Assembly (NCBI GenBank): GCA_017399105.1
Contig: JAFQEJ010000016.1
Coordinates: 1-52,697 of the forward strand
Source: Clostridia bacterium
Lineage (GTDB): Bacteria; Bacillota; Clostridia; Oscillospirales; CAG-272
DNA length: 52,697 nucleotides
Direction of reading: 5' to 3'
How positions within the stretch are numbered: the stretch's first letter is position 1; every line of letters starts with the position of its first letter. The notes under the pieces were generated by a model. That model was not told where the DNA came from and did no database searches. It saw only the letters and a program-made list of their open reading frames with translations. The position numbers and the translations under genes were made by a program. Below are positions 24,028-32,728 of the stretch, piece after piece.

Positions 24028-25094
24028 CAGTTGTTACCTCCCTTAGCGAGCTTCATGATTTCCGCGGTGACCTCGTCGGTGGAGGGCATCATACCGCCTG
24101 TGCGTCCGAAGAAGGATACAGGCTTCTTGCATTCGATGGCGAGCTTCACATCATCCACCATCTGACCCATGTTCAGCTCAACTGTGAGGAACTGAGATGC
24201 GGTCTCTGCCAGTCTGCGGAGTGCAGCCTTGGGATAAGGCCAGAGGGTAATGGGACGGAGCATACCGACCTTGACACCCTGCTTTCTTGCATTCGCGATG
24301 GCAGTCTTGCAGATTCTCGATGTAATACCGTAGGAAACGATGACAATGTCAGCATCCTCGGTCATGTATTCTTCGTAGCGAACCTCGTTCTCCTCGATCA
24401 CCTTGTAGCGCTCGAAACGCTCGATAACCGTTCTCTCCAGCTCCTCGGGCTGAATAAAGAGCGAGTTGATGACATTGTGCTTTCTCTTACCGCCGTGACC
24501 GCAGGCAGCCCAGGGTTTTTCGGGAAGTGTCTCGCAGCCAATCCCCTCAAAGTCAACCGGCTCCATCATCTGACCCAGCGCACCGTCTGCAAGCATCATC
24601 ACCGGAATGCGGTACTTGTCGCCCAGATCAAATGCAAGACCGGTCAGCGATGCCATCTCCTGTACCGATGCGGGAGCGACAACGATCAGATGCATATCGC
24701 CGTGACCGTTCGCCTTTGTTGCCTGATAGTAGTCGGACTGTGCAGGCTGAATACCGCCCAGACCGGGGCCTCCGCGCTGTACATTGAGAATCAGACAGGG
24801 AAGGTCACAGCCGGCAATGTAGCTGATACCCTCGCTCTTCAAGCTGATTCCGGGGGAGGAGGAGGAGGTCATAACGCGAACGCCTGCCGACGCTGCGCCA
24901 AGTACCATATTGATCGCCGCAATTTCGGATTCCGCCTGAAGGCAGAGACCGCCGACCTTGGGCATACGCTTTGCCATATATTCGGCAATTTCGGTCTGAG
25001 GTGTAATCGGGTATCCGAAGTAATGCCGGCAGCCGCTCTTGATGGCAGCCTCGGCGATGGCTTCGTTACCCTTCATCAAAACTTTCTTAGCCAT
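24027..25094 (-). CDS. 2-oxoacid:ferredoxin oxidoreductase, alpha subunit
   Basis: A 355-aa alpha subunit (KorA/VorB type). It begins KKVLMKGNEAIAEAAIKSG with YFGYPITPQTEI (about 25-36), and has TSSSSPGISLKSEGISY (about 76-92) near the substrate/CoA site. Length and motifs match the enzymes usually named 2-oxoglutarate or 3-methyl-2-oxobutanoate:ferredoxin oxidoreductase; sequence reading alone cannot choose between them. GAAAGGAAC precedes the ATG. Confidence 0.93.
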   Translation of the reverse strand: MAKKVLMKGNEAIAEAAIKSGCRHYFGYPITPQTEIAEYMAKRMPKVGGLCLQAESEIAAINMVLGAASAGVRVMTSSSSPGISLKSEGISYIAGCDLPCLILNVQRGGPGLGGIQPAQSDYYQATKANGHGDMHLIVVAPASVQEMASLTGLAFDLGDKYRIPVMMLADGALGQMMEPVDFEGIGCETLPEKPWAACGHGGKRKHNVINSLFIQPEELERTVIERFERYKVIEENEVRYEEYMTEDADIVIVSYGITSRICKTAIANARKQGVKVGMLRPITLWPYPKAALRRLAETASQFLTVELNMGQMVDDVKLAIECKKPVSFFGRTGGMMPSTDEVTAEIMKLAKGGNN

Positions 25095-25124
25095 TGATTT
25101 CAGTTCCTTTCCTGTGATGTTGTT

Positions 25125-25337
25125 TCAGACGTCCTTCTCGACGGTAATAACCACGTCGGGACACATGGTGGCGCACATGGCACAGCCGATGCACTTCTCG
25201 GGCTCGATGACCTGAGCGGGATGATAGCCCTTGCTGTTCAGCTTGTCGCCGGCAAGAGCAACGATCTTCTTGGGACATGCTGTGACACAAAGCCCGCAGC
25301 CCTTGCAGAGATCAATGTTGAATGTAACTCTGTTCAT
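25125..25337 (-). CDS. 2-oxoacid:ferredoxin oxidoreductase, delta (2x[4Fe-4S]) subunit
   Basis: A 70-aa ferredoxin-type subunit with two clusters of four cysteines: CKGCGLCVTACP (about 11-22) and CIGCAMCATMCP (about 48-59). It carries electrons from the TPP site to external ferredoxin. The start overlaps the stop of the upstream ATPase gene by 4 nt. Confidence 0.94.
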   Translation of the reverse strand: MNRVTFNIDLCKGCGLCVTACPKKIVALAGDKLNSKGYHPAQVIEPEKCIGCAMCATMCPDVVITVEKDV

Positions 25338-26026
25338 AAATTGCTGATACCTCCGTATATAGATTTCGTAGCGTTGAACATAGGTAAATAGGGGCGCTCA
25401 CCTTCGGGAACAAGCTCCTTCATAGCGGCACAGAACGCAACCGGAAGTCCGACCAGTTCCGCAATCCTGTCAATGTAAGCTTCGGATTCGAGAATGTCTT
25501 CGGTGGTTGTCTCTGCACCGATGTTGCTGTTGTTGACCACCGCACTGCACTTCAGATGGGAAGCTGCCTCGATGTCGCGCATCAGATCTGCAGCATCGGC
25601 AGGATCCTCGGTCAGCGGTCGGTACATGCTGCATACAAAAAGCATCTCATAGCCCAAGGCCTTGATCCGCTCGGCGAACATGCCCAAAGCCACCGCTCCG
25701 CTGTCATCGCCGCCCACATCAAAGATGCAGACCTCATCCTTTGCAGTTTCCTCGAAGACCGCATTGATTTCGGGCGGAATGGAAGGGATGTCCACATTGC
25801 TGTTTGCAAACTCCGGAATGATGCAGCGCACCCCCAACCCGGTCAGCAGCTCGGTGTCATCCGCTGTTCTGAAGTAGGGATTCACAATGTCAAGATCTGC
25901 AATCGCCACTTTTTTGCCCGCCGCAGCAAGTTTTGCAGCCAGATTCACAGCCACATTGGTCTTTCCCGAACCAAAATGACCGGTGACAATTACGATTCGC
26001 TCTTTAGGGGTGTAGGTGGTTTCCAT
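25334..26026 (-). CDS. P-loop ATPase (CobQ/MinD-like) leading the oxidoreductase operon
   Basis: A 230-aa nucleotide-binding protein with Walker A GHFGSGKT (16-23) and ADLDIVNPYFR (about 43-53). FDVGGDD (about 102-108) stands as a switch/Walker B-type segment. It resembles the CobQ/CobB/MinD/ParA group and Fe-S carrier ATPases but lacks any cysteine pair for a cluster. It is the first gene of the operon and overlaps the ferredoxin gene by 4 nt, so a role in assembly, activation or regulation of the oxidoreductase is likely. The exact function is unknown. The upstream region has TATAAT-like boxes but no clear -35. Confidence 0.75.
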   Translation of the reverse strand: METTYTPKERIVIVTGHFGSGKTNVAVNLAAKLAAAGKKVAIADLDIVNPYFRTADDTELLTGLGVRCIIPEFANSNVDIPSIPPEINAVFEETAKDEVCIFDVGGDDSGAVALGMFAERIKALGYEMLFVCSMYRPLTEDPADAADLMRDIEAASHLKCSAVVNNSNIGAETTTEDILESEAYIDRIAELVGLPVAFCAAMKELVPEGERPYLPMFNATKSIYGGISNL

Positions 26027-26125
26027 AGGTACTCCGTTACTTTAATTCGCTATTATAATATTATAACATAAAAGCCGAAAAAAGAAAAGACTTATAAAAA
26101 AATTCATGATAATTTACAGATTCTA

Positions 26126-26155
26126 TTTACAATTACCCCACTTATGTGGTAAAAT
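26126..26155 (+). promoter_or_regulatory. cdaA promoter
   Basis: TTTACA (26126-26131), an 18-bp spacer and TAAAAT (26150-26155). The spacer contains the short palindrome CCACTTATGTGG. Confidence 0.6.
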
Positions 26156-26206
26156 AATAATATATTTTATTATGAGAAATGATTTTAACGGGAGGTGTCC
26201 TGTGAG

Positions 26207-27121
26207 ATGAATACGATAAAAGAATATATCACCGAATTTGTCTCCTATCTGTTCAATCAGGTGAAGGCAATCGGCATCAATGACATTGTGGATATTCTTC
26301 TTGTGTCGGTGATATTCTACCTTGCATACCGGTATATCAGAGACCGCCGCGCAGGTAAACTCGCAGCCGGCATCATCGTTCTTGTGCTGCTCCAGCTCTT
26401 CTCCGAGATTCTGGAGCTGACTGCCATGCACTTTATCATGCAGAATGTATTCCAGGTCGGTCTGATCGCCATCCTCATCGTTTTCCAGCCCGAGCTTCGT
26501 ACCATGCTGGAGAAGGTCGGCGGAGAGCCGCTGAAGAGCCTTAAGAGCATTGGGGAGCAAAAGGAAAATACCCAGCTCTCGGCAATGATCACCGCCCTCT
26601 GCGAAACCGCCTGCGATCTCTCCAAGGAAAAGACCGGCGCCCTCATCGTTATTGAGCGTACCACAAAGCTTGGTGAATACATCAAGAGCGGCACAGTCAT
26701 CAATGCCGATCTTGTCCCTTATATGCTCAAGAACATCTTTTTCAATAAAGCTCCCATGCACGACGGCGCCGTCATTATCCGTGATATGCGCATCTATGCC
26801 GCCGGATGCTTCCTGCCGCTGTCGACAAACAACGAAATTATTAAGGATCTGGGCACCCGCCACAGAGCCGCTATCGGCATGAGCGAAAACAGCGATGCCA
26901 TCGTTCTTGTTGTCTCGGAGGAAAACGGAACCATCTCCATGGCGCTGGAAGGCAAGCTCAAGCGGAATTTTGACTACATCACGCTGAAAAAGGAGCTTAC
27001 CGAGCTTCTGACCGACGAAGCGGCAAAAAATAAAAAGAGCGCAAAACCGTCCATTCTCAACAAGCGCAGCAGCCGCTTCAAAGAGGTCAATCTCAGCGAC
27101 GGCGACGGAGAAACCAAATGA
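26207..27121 (+). CDS. cdaA: Membrane diadenylate cyclase CdaA
   Basis: A 304-aa enzyme that joins two ATP into cyclic di-AMP, the messenger that controls potassium, osmotic balance and wall homeostasis. Three N-terminal membrane helices (about 25-92) precede the DAC domain with MHDGAVII (DGA at 186-188) and GTRHRAAIG (216-224), the two catalytic motifs. The polar, Lys-rich C-terminal tail is dispensable-looking. GGAGG precedes ATG 26207; a GTG at 26195 lies inside that site. Its partner YbbR follows, as in most Firmicutes. Confidence 0.95.
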   Translation: MNTIKEYITEFVSYLFNQVKAIGINDIVDILLVSVIFYLAYRYIRDRRAGKLAAGIIVLVLLQLFSEILELTAMHFIMQNVFQVGLIAILIVFQPELRTMLEKVGGEPLKSLKSIGEQKENTQLSAMITALCETACDLSKEKTGALIVIERTTKLGEYIKSGTVINADLVPYMLKNIFFNKAPMHDGAVIIRDMRIYAAGCFLPLSTNNEIIKDLGTRHRAAIGMSENSDAIVLVVSEENGTISMALEGKLKRNFDYITLKKELTELLTDEAAKNKKSAKPSILNKRSSRFKEVNLSDGDGETK

Positions 27122-27161
27122 ACAGATATACAATCAAGTCAGCATGGAAGAAGGAGTACCG

Positions 27162-28448
27162 ATGAGAATCGATAAAGACGAAGCAGAGCAGACCGATGAC
27201 GGACTGCTGACCACCGAGACCGGTGAGCTCTATACAGATGGAAAGAAGCGCCGCCGCGGCGATTTTATTGCAAAAATTCTCTGCGTGCTCTTTGCTTTTC
27301 TCTTCTGGCTCTATGTCATGAACGAGGACAGCCCGACCTTTGAAAAACTGTTTACCGATATTCCCATTGAAATCATCAATATTGATCCCGACAGCAATCT
27401 TTCTGTCATCTCCGGTTATGACAATACCGTCGATATCACCCTTGTAGGCAAACGCCGTGACGTGCTCAATGTGGAGAGTGCAGATCTGCGCGCTTATGTG
27501 GATGCTTCCGCCATTACCGAAGCCGGAACAGCTACGCTGGAGATCATCACCGAGGTTCCGGGCAATCTCCGCGAAACTGAAAAAACCAAGAGCAGCGTCC
27601 GTATATACTTTGATGAAAAGGATTCCGTTCAGGTGCCGGTCGAGGTTGTTATGACCGAATTCTCGCTTGCCGACGGTTATGAGCTGGGCGATACCGTTCC
27701 CAATATCGAGGAGGTTACAGTCACCGGTCCCGCCGTACAGCTCAGCGCCATCGATAGCGCCCAGGTGGTTCTCTCGGGCCTCGGACGCCTCACCGATTCG
27801 CTCATCGCGACAGGCAGTCTTCAGCTTGTGGATGCCCAGGGAGAAGTTCTGACAAGCCCCTATCTCAAGCTCCAGACCAAGTCGGTCTCGGTGAACATTC
27901 CCGTCTATATCACCAAGGAAGTTCCTCTGACTGTCGGCTATAAGCACGGCTACTTCAACGATTCCAATGCCGAGGTTACCGTTATCCCCTCAACAATCCT
28001 CCTGAAGGGTGAGGCCTCGGTGCTCAACGGCATCGACGAGCTGATGATCGCAACCATCGATGAAAAGAAGACAAGTGAAGAGACAACCAGTCATAAGATC
28101 GAGCTCCCCGCAGGAACCGAAAGTATCCATGGCATCCAGTATGTCCAGTATAAAGTCACTCTCAAGAACACCTCCACAAAGCAGCTTGTGATCCGCGAAT
28201 TTTCGGTTAATAACCCCAATAATCTGAAGTATGAGCTTGCTGTTGATTCCATCACCCTCACCATGCGCGGTGAAACCCGCTATGTCTCTTTCATCAGCGC
28301 CGCATCGGTGGATGCCTATGTGGATCTGTCCAATCTGAGCAACGTGACCGGCAACGTAACCGTCCCTGTGACTTTTACGGTCAATTCCATGTATAACGGC
28401 TATGTTTATGAGCTCGGTGACTACAATATAACGGTGAAAATAAGTTGA
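27162..28448 (+). CDS. cdaR: YbbR-domain protein CdaR, CdaA regulator
   Basis: A 428-aa protein with an N-terminal membrane anchor (AKILCVLFAFLFWLYVM, about 39-55) and an extracellular part made of successive YbbR repeats of about 80-90 residues. It binds and modulates CdaA in related bacteria. GAAGGAG precedes ATG 27162. Its stop overlaps the TTG start of the next gene (TTGA). Confidence 0.92.
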   Translation: MRIDKDEAEQTDDGLLTTETGELYTDGKKRRRGDFIAKILCVLFAFLFWLYVMNEDSPTFEKLFTDIPIEIINIDPDSNLSVISGYDNTVDITLVGKRRDVLNVESADLRAYVDASAITEAGTATLEIITEVPGNLRETEKTKSSVRIYFDEKDSVQVPVEVVMTEFSLADGYELGDTVPNIEEVTVTGPAVQLSAIDSAQVVLSGLGRLTDSLIATGSLQLVDAQGEVLTSPYLKLQTKSVSVNIPVYITKEVPLTVGYKHGYFNDSNAEVTVIPSTILLKGEASVLNGIDELMIATIDEKKTSEETTSHKIELPAGTESIHGIQYVQYKVTLKNTSTKQLVIREFSVNNPNNLKYELAVDSITLTMRGETRYVSFISAASVDAYVDLSNLSNVTGNVTVPVTFTVNSMYNGYVYELGDYNITVKIS

Positions 28449-30088
28449 ATACCCATACTCCATGCGAGGTCATCCTCCGCAATATCAAAATTCCCGCATC
28501 GGAAACCTCCGATGCCGAAGCCATCGACCAAGCCCGTCTCCGTCTGAGGAAGGCGGGCATTGCGCTTGACGGCGACTTTGCGGGTATCGTCAAAAAATCG
28601 GTCGATGCCAGAAAAAAGCCGCTCTGCTTCGTCTATTCAGTGCTCCTTCGCGTTAAATATCCCCCAAAAGAAGCTTCCCTTGCCAAAATCGACGCACAGC
28701 TTCAGACTCCCATCGATATAAATTCCATGATCAAACGGGGCAGCACCCCCCTTTCCCACCGTCCTGTCATCGTCGGCTTCGGTCCTTGCGGCATGTTCGC
28801 AGGTCTGCTGCTTGCCGAGCAGGGCTATGCTCCCGTCATTCTTGAGCGCGGCGGCAATGTGGAAGAGCGCACAGCCTCGGTTGAACGCTTTAACCGCACG
28901 GGTAAACTTGATACCGACAGCAATATCCAGTTCGGCGCAGGCGGTGCCGGTACCTTCTCGGACGGCAAGCTGGTCACCCGCATCAACGACGGCAGATGCC
29001 GCTATGTCCTCGAGCGCTTCAATGAATTCGGAGCTCCCGATGAAATTCTCTATGCCGCAAAGCCTCATATCGGTACCGATAAGCTTCTCGGCGTCGTAGC
29101 ACGCATTCGTGACCGCATCCTCGCCCTCGGCGGCGAGATTCATTTCAATTGCCGTATGGAGAGCATCGTCACCGACGCAGGATGTGCAAAGGCTGTCAAG
29201 GTGATCAATACCCTTACAGGCAAGGGGAATACCATCCCCTGCGGTGCTCTGATCATTGCACCCGGTCACTCCTCCCGCGATACCTATGCCATGCTCCTGA
29301 AAGCAGGCTATCAGCTCAATCCAAAGCCCTTCTCTGTGGGCGTCCGCATCGAGCATTTACAGAGTGATATCGACCGTGCCCTCTACGGAAACCTGGCAGG
29401 TGCCCCCTTCCTCGGTCACGGTGAGTATAATCTCTCCCACCGAGTAGGCGAGCGAGGGGTCTATACCTTCTGCATGTGTCCCGGCGGTGAGGTCGTTGCG
29501 GCAGCATCCGAGGAAGGCGGCGTGGTAGTCAACGGCATGAGCCGCTATCTGCGTGACGGTAAAAATGCCAACAGCGCCGTGGCAGTATCGGTGCTTCCCT
29601 CCGATTTCGGAAATACCGTTGAGGGAGCCATCGCCTTTCAGCGAACGCTTGAGCGTGCCGCCTATAAAGCCGGCGGTGAGGACTACAGCGCCCCCATCCA
29701 GACGGTAGGCGACTTCCTTTCCGACCGCACAGGCAGTCTTCCCCCCCGCATTATTCCTACCTACCGCGGCGGCGAATTTGTAAAGCCCTGCGATCTCGGC
29801 GCTCTCATGCCCGCGTTTGTCACCTCTATGCTGAAGCTCGGTCTTAGCGAATTTGGCAAAAAAATTCGCGGCTTCGATGCCCCCGATGCCATCCTCACCG
29901 GCTTCGAGACCCGCACCTCAGCGCCCCTCCGTATGGAGCGCGATGAGTCGGGCATTGCTCTCGGTACTGCCAATATCTATCCCGCAGGAGAGGGCGCAGG
30001 CTACGCAGGCGGCATCACCAGCGCAGCCGTAGACGGCATTGCCGCATCCCTCCACCTGATGGAGCACTATGCTCCTTTTAAAAACTGA
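28445..30088 (+). CDS. FAD-dependent oxidoreductase (COG2509-like)
   Basis: A 547-aa flavoprotein of unknown substrate. A dinucleotide-binding motif GFGPCGMFAGLLLAEQGYAPV lies near residue 103. The FAD-contact segment QFGAGGAGTFSDGKL is near 163, and the C-terminal YPAGEGAGYAGGITSAAVDG completes the FAD site. The start is a TTG overlapping the ybbR stop, which implies coupling. This protein family often follows cdaA-ybbR in Clostridia, but no function is established to my knowledge. Confidence 0.85.
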   Translation: MNTHTPCEVILRNIKIPASETSDAEAIDQARLRLRKAGIALDGDFAGIVKKSVDARKKPLCFVYSVLLRVKYPPKEASLAKIDAQLQTPIDINSMIKRGSTPLSHRPVIVGFGPCGMFAGLLLAEQGYAPVILERGGNVEERTASVERFNRTGKLDTDSNIQFGAGGAGTFSDGKLVTRINDGRCRYVLERFNEFGAPDEILYAAKPHIGTDKLLGVVARIRDRILALGGEIHFNCRMESIVTDAGCAKAVKVINTLTGKGNTIPCGALIIAPGHSSRDTYAMLLKAGYQLNPKPFSVGVRIEHLQSDIDRALYGNLAGAPFLGHGEYNLSHRVGERGVYTFCMCPGGEVVAAASEEGGVVVNGMSRYLRDGKNANSAVAVSVLPSDFGNTVEGAIAFQRTLERAAYKAGGEDYSAPIQTVGDFLSDRTGSLPPRIIPTYRGGEFVKPCDLGALMPAFVTSMLKLGLSEFGKKIRGFDAPDAILTGFETRTSAPLRMERDESGIALGTANIYPAGEGAGYAGGITSAAVDGIAASLHLMEHYAPFKN

Positions 30089-30104
30089 AAGGATTCCATC
30101 TCAA

Positions 30105-30533
30105 ATGAAGCAAACTGCAATTGTCATCGAAACAAAGGGCGATATCGCCACCGTCGAAGTCAAGCGCCAATCCGCCTGCGAAGGCTGTAAAATGAGCGGT
30201 GCCTGCTGCTCCTGCGGTAAAACGGTGACAGCCACAGTAAAAAATAAGCTCGGAGCGCTCCCCGGCGATACCGTCGAGGTCGAAGCACCCTCGGGCACCA
30301 TCCTCACATATGCACTGATCGTTTTCGTATTTCCGGTCGCGGCGGCGCTGCTCTCCTACTATCTTTCCGTCCCGATCTTTGCAGACGAGCTCTACCCATA
30401 CCTTGTATCACTTGCTGCATTCATACTCTCCTTTGTTGTGATTTATATCTTTGCAAATTCGAGAGCTGCCGAAAACAACCGTATGGAGATCACGCGCATT
30501 CTTCAAGACACACATAGGAGAAACAATTCATGA
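30105..30533 (+). CDS. RseC-like SoxR-reducing system protein
   Basis: A 142-aa membrane protein of the RseC/MucC family. The N-terminal part has a cysteine cluster CEGCKMSGACCSCG (about 24-37), probably binding an Fe-S cluster. Two membrane helices (about 65-85 and 95-117) follow. Homologs act in redox or Rnf-type contexts; the role here is unknown. The start at 30105 is preceded by GAAAGGA. Its stop overlaps the recJ ATG (ATGA). Confidence 0.8.
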   Translation: MKQTAIVIETKGDIATVEVKRQSACEGCKMSGACCSCGKTVTATVKNKLGALPGDTVEVEAPSGTILTYALIVFVFPVAAALLSYYLSVPIFADELYPYLVSLAAFILSFVVIYIFANSRAAENNRMEITRILQDTHRRNNS

Positions 30534-32713
30534 GCCCTAAAAAGCAATGGAATATCAATACTGCCGACGCAGGTCACGAAGGCGAAATTGCCGCCATGGC
30601 AGAAGCGCTCGGCATCCGAATACCGACAGCAGCCCTGCTCTGGAACCGTGGCTATACCAACGCAAAGGAAGCCGAGCAGTTTCTGAAAAAGGAAACCGTC
30701 ATGTTCCACGACCCCTTCCTCATGCCCGGTATGGATATCGCCTGCATGCGTATCGAAGCCGCCGTTGAGAGAGGCGAGAAGATCATCATCTACGGTGATT
30801 ACGACGTGGACGGCGTCACCTCGGTCAGCATCCTCTGCCTCTATCTCAAATCCCGCGGAGCCGATGTCGATTACTATATCCCCAACCGCATCGGTGAAGG
30901 CTACGGCATCAACCGTGCTGCCCTCGAACAGGTTGCCCACGGCGGTGCATCGCTGATGATTACGGTGGACACCGGCATCACAGCGGTAGATGAGATCGAA
31001 TATGCCAAATCTCTCGGTATCGATGTGCTGGTCACCGACCACCACGAATGCCACGATATCCTTCCCGATGCCATCGCAGTCATCAATCCCCGCCGCCCCG
31101 ACAGCAGCTATCCCTTCAAGGAATTGGCAGGTGTGGGGGTCGTCTTCAAGCTGCTCAGCGCACTTGAGTATCGCGCGGCACAGCGTGCAGGCGAAGAAGG
31201 CTATGCCTATATGCGCCGCCTTTGCGAGGACTATGCCGATCTTGTCGCCATCGGAACCGTAGCCGATGTCATGCCTCTGGTGGATGAAAACCGCCTCATC
31301 GTCAGCGTCGGACTTAACCTCATCGAGAAAACCAAGCGCAAGGGCCTCGCCGCACTTATCGATCAATCGCTTGCGGGCAGCGATCCCAAGGGCGGAAAGA
31401 CCGCTAAAAAGAAGAAAATCACCTCCTCCTTCATCGGCTATACCATCGCTCCCCGCATCAATGCAGCCGGCAGAATCAGCAGCGCAGAGCGTGCCGTCGA
31501 GCTCTTCATGACCGACTCGGAAGCCGAAGCCTACGCCATTTCTGAGGATCTCTGCAATACCAACCGCCAGCGTCAGATCGAGGAAAATGCCATCATCGCC
31601 CGGGCAAATGCCAAAATCCGCGAGGAGCTTGACTTTGAAAAGGATAAAATCATTGTCCTCGCCGAGGATAACTGGCACCACGGCGTTATCGGAATCGTTT
31701 CCTCCCGTATCACCGAGAAGTATAACCTCCCCTCCATTCTCATCTCCTTTGAGGGAGATGTGGGTAAAGGCTCGGGCAGAAGCATCAAGGGAATCAACCT
31801 GGTCGAAGCCCTCAAAGCCTGCAGCGACCTGCTGGTTAAATTCGGCGGTCATGAACTGGCAGCCGGTCTCTCTGTGGAGCGCGATAAGCTCCCCGAGCTG
31901 CGCAGGCGCCTGAATGAATATGTCAGCACCCATCTCACCGACGCTGAGGTGGTTACTAATATTGATATCGATGCTGAAATCGGGATCTCTGATATCACCA
32001 TCGACCAGGCATCCGAGCTCTATCTTCTTGAACCTTATGGAATCGCCAATCCCGTTCCTGTCTTCGCCCTCTGCGATGTACAGGTAGCTGAAATCAATGC
32101 CATCGGCGCAGGCAAGCATACCAAGATGCTCCTCGAGCACGGCGGTAAATATGTCACAGCCCTCTTCTTCGGGAAAAATCCCGGTGAGCTTGGCGTTGTG
32201 AGCGGAGATACGGTGGATGTTGCTTTCAATCTGGATATCAATGATTTCCAGAATCAGCGCACCGTGCAGCTTCTTGTGCGCGATATCCGTCTCAGCGGTG
32301 AGATCCGAGAGAGCCTTGCCGCCGACAGGGAAGAGTATGAGCGCATCAAGGAAGCCATCCGCACCGGTGAGCGTTATCCCATCGATGACAGCATCATTCC
32401 CGTCCGCGATGACTTCGCCGGTGTCTATCTCTACCTCAAGCAGCTGGCAAGACAGAATCTGGATGTGGTCAGTATCCGTGCCATGCAGCGTTATTTCGCT
32501 CACTCAGGCATTTCCCGCTCTGCGGTGAAGCTGATGCTCTGCATCGATATTTTCAATGAAACCAATGTTGTCGGAATCGAACCCCTTCAGGGGGATGCCC
32601 ATGGCGATATTCCCTCCGATTGCTACCGCTTCAAGCTGAATTTCGTAAAAACCAAGGTCAATCTTGAAAAGTCCTCCATCTATAAACGGCTGAAAAATAT
32701 GCCGAGAGAATAA
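30530..32713 (+). CDS. recJ: Single-stranded-DNA-specific exonuclease RecJ
   Basis: A 727-aa 5'-3' exonuclease of the DHH family. It shows GDYDVDGVTS (about 85-94), TVDTGI and VTDHHE (motif III), followed by DHHA1 and OB-type regions. The protein is longer than the E. coli enzyme because of a ~150-residue C-terminal part (about 590-727) found in many Clostridia. It works in recombinational repair and mismatch repair. TAGGAG precedes the ATG, which overlaps the rseC-like stop. Confidence 0.95.
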   Translation: MSPKKQWNINTADAGHEGEIAAMAEALGIRIPTAALLWNRGYTNAKEAEQFLKKETVMFHDPFLMPGMDIACMRIEAAVERGEKIIIYGDYDVDGVTSVSILCLYLKSRGADVDYYIPNRIGEGYGINRAALEQVAHGGASLMITVDTGITAVDEIEYAKSLGIDVLVTDHHECHDILPDAIAVINPRRPDSSYPFKELAGVGVVFKLLSALEYRAAQRAGEEGYAYMRRLCEDYADLVAIGTVADVMPLVDENRLIVSVGLNLIEKTKRKGLAALIDQSLAGSDPKGGKTAKKKKITSSFIGYTIAPRINAAGRISSAERAVELFMTDSEAEAYAISEDLCNTNRQRQIEENAIIARANAKIREELDFEKDKIIVLAEDNWHHGVIGIVSSRITEKYNLPSILISFEGDVGKGSGRSIKGINLVEALKACSDLLVKFGGHELAAGLSVERDKLPELRRRLNEYVSTHLTDAEVVTNIDIDAEIGISDITIDQASELYLLEPYGIANPVPVFALCDVQVAEINAIGAGKHTKMLLEHGGKYVTALFFGKNPGELGVVSGDTVDVAFNLDINDFQNQRTVQLLVRDIRLSGEIRESLAADREEYERIKEAIRTGERYPIDDSIIPVRDDFAGVYLYLKQLARQNLDVVSIRAMQRYFAHSGISRSAVKLMLCIDIFNETNVVGIEPLQGDAHGDIPSDCYRFKLNFVKTKVNLEKSSIYKRLKNMPRE

Positions 32714-32728
32714 TATAAGGAAAGCATT

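Noticed and set aside
30503..32503. 666-codon minus-strand frame opposite recJ
   Set aside because: It is a shadow of recJ codon bias. The translated product has no recognisable domain, and recJ is certain.
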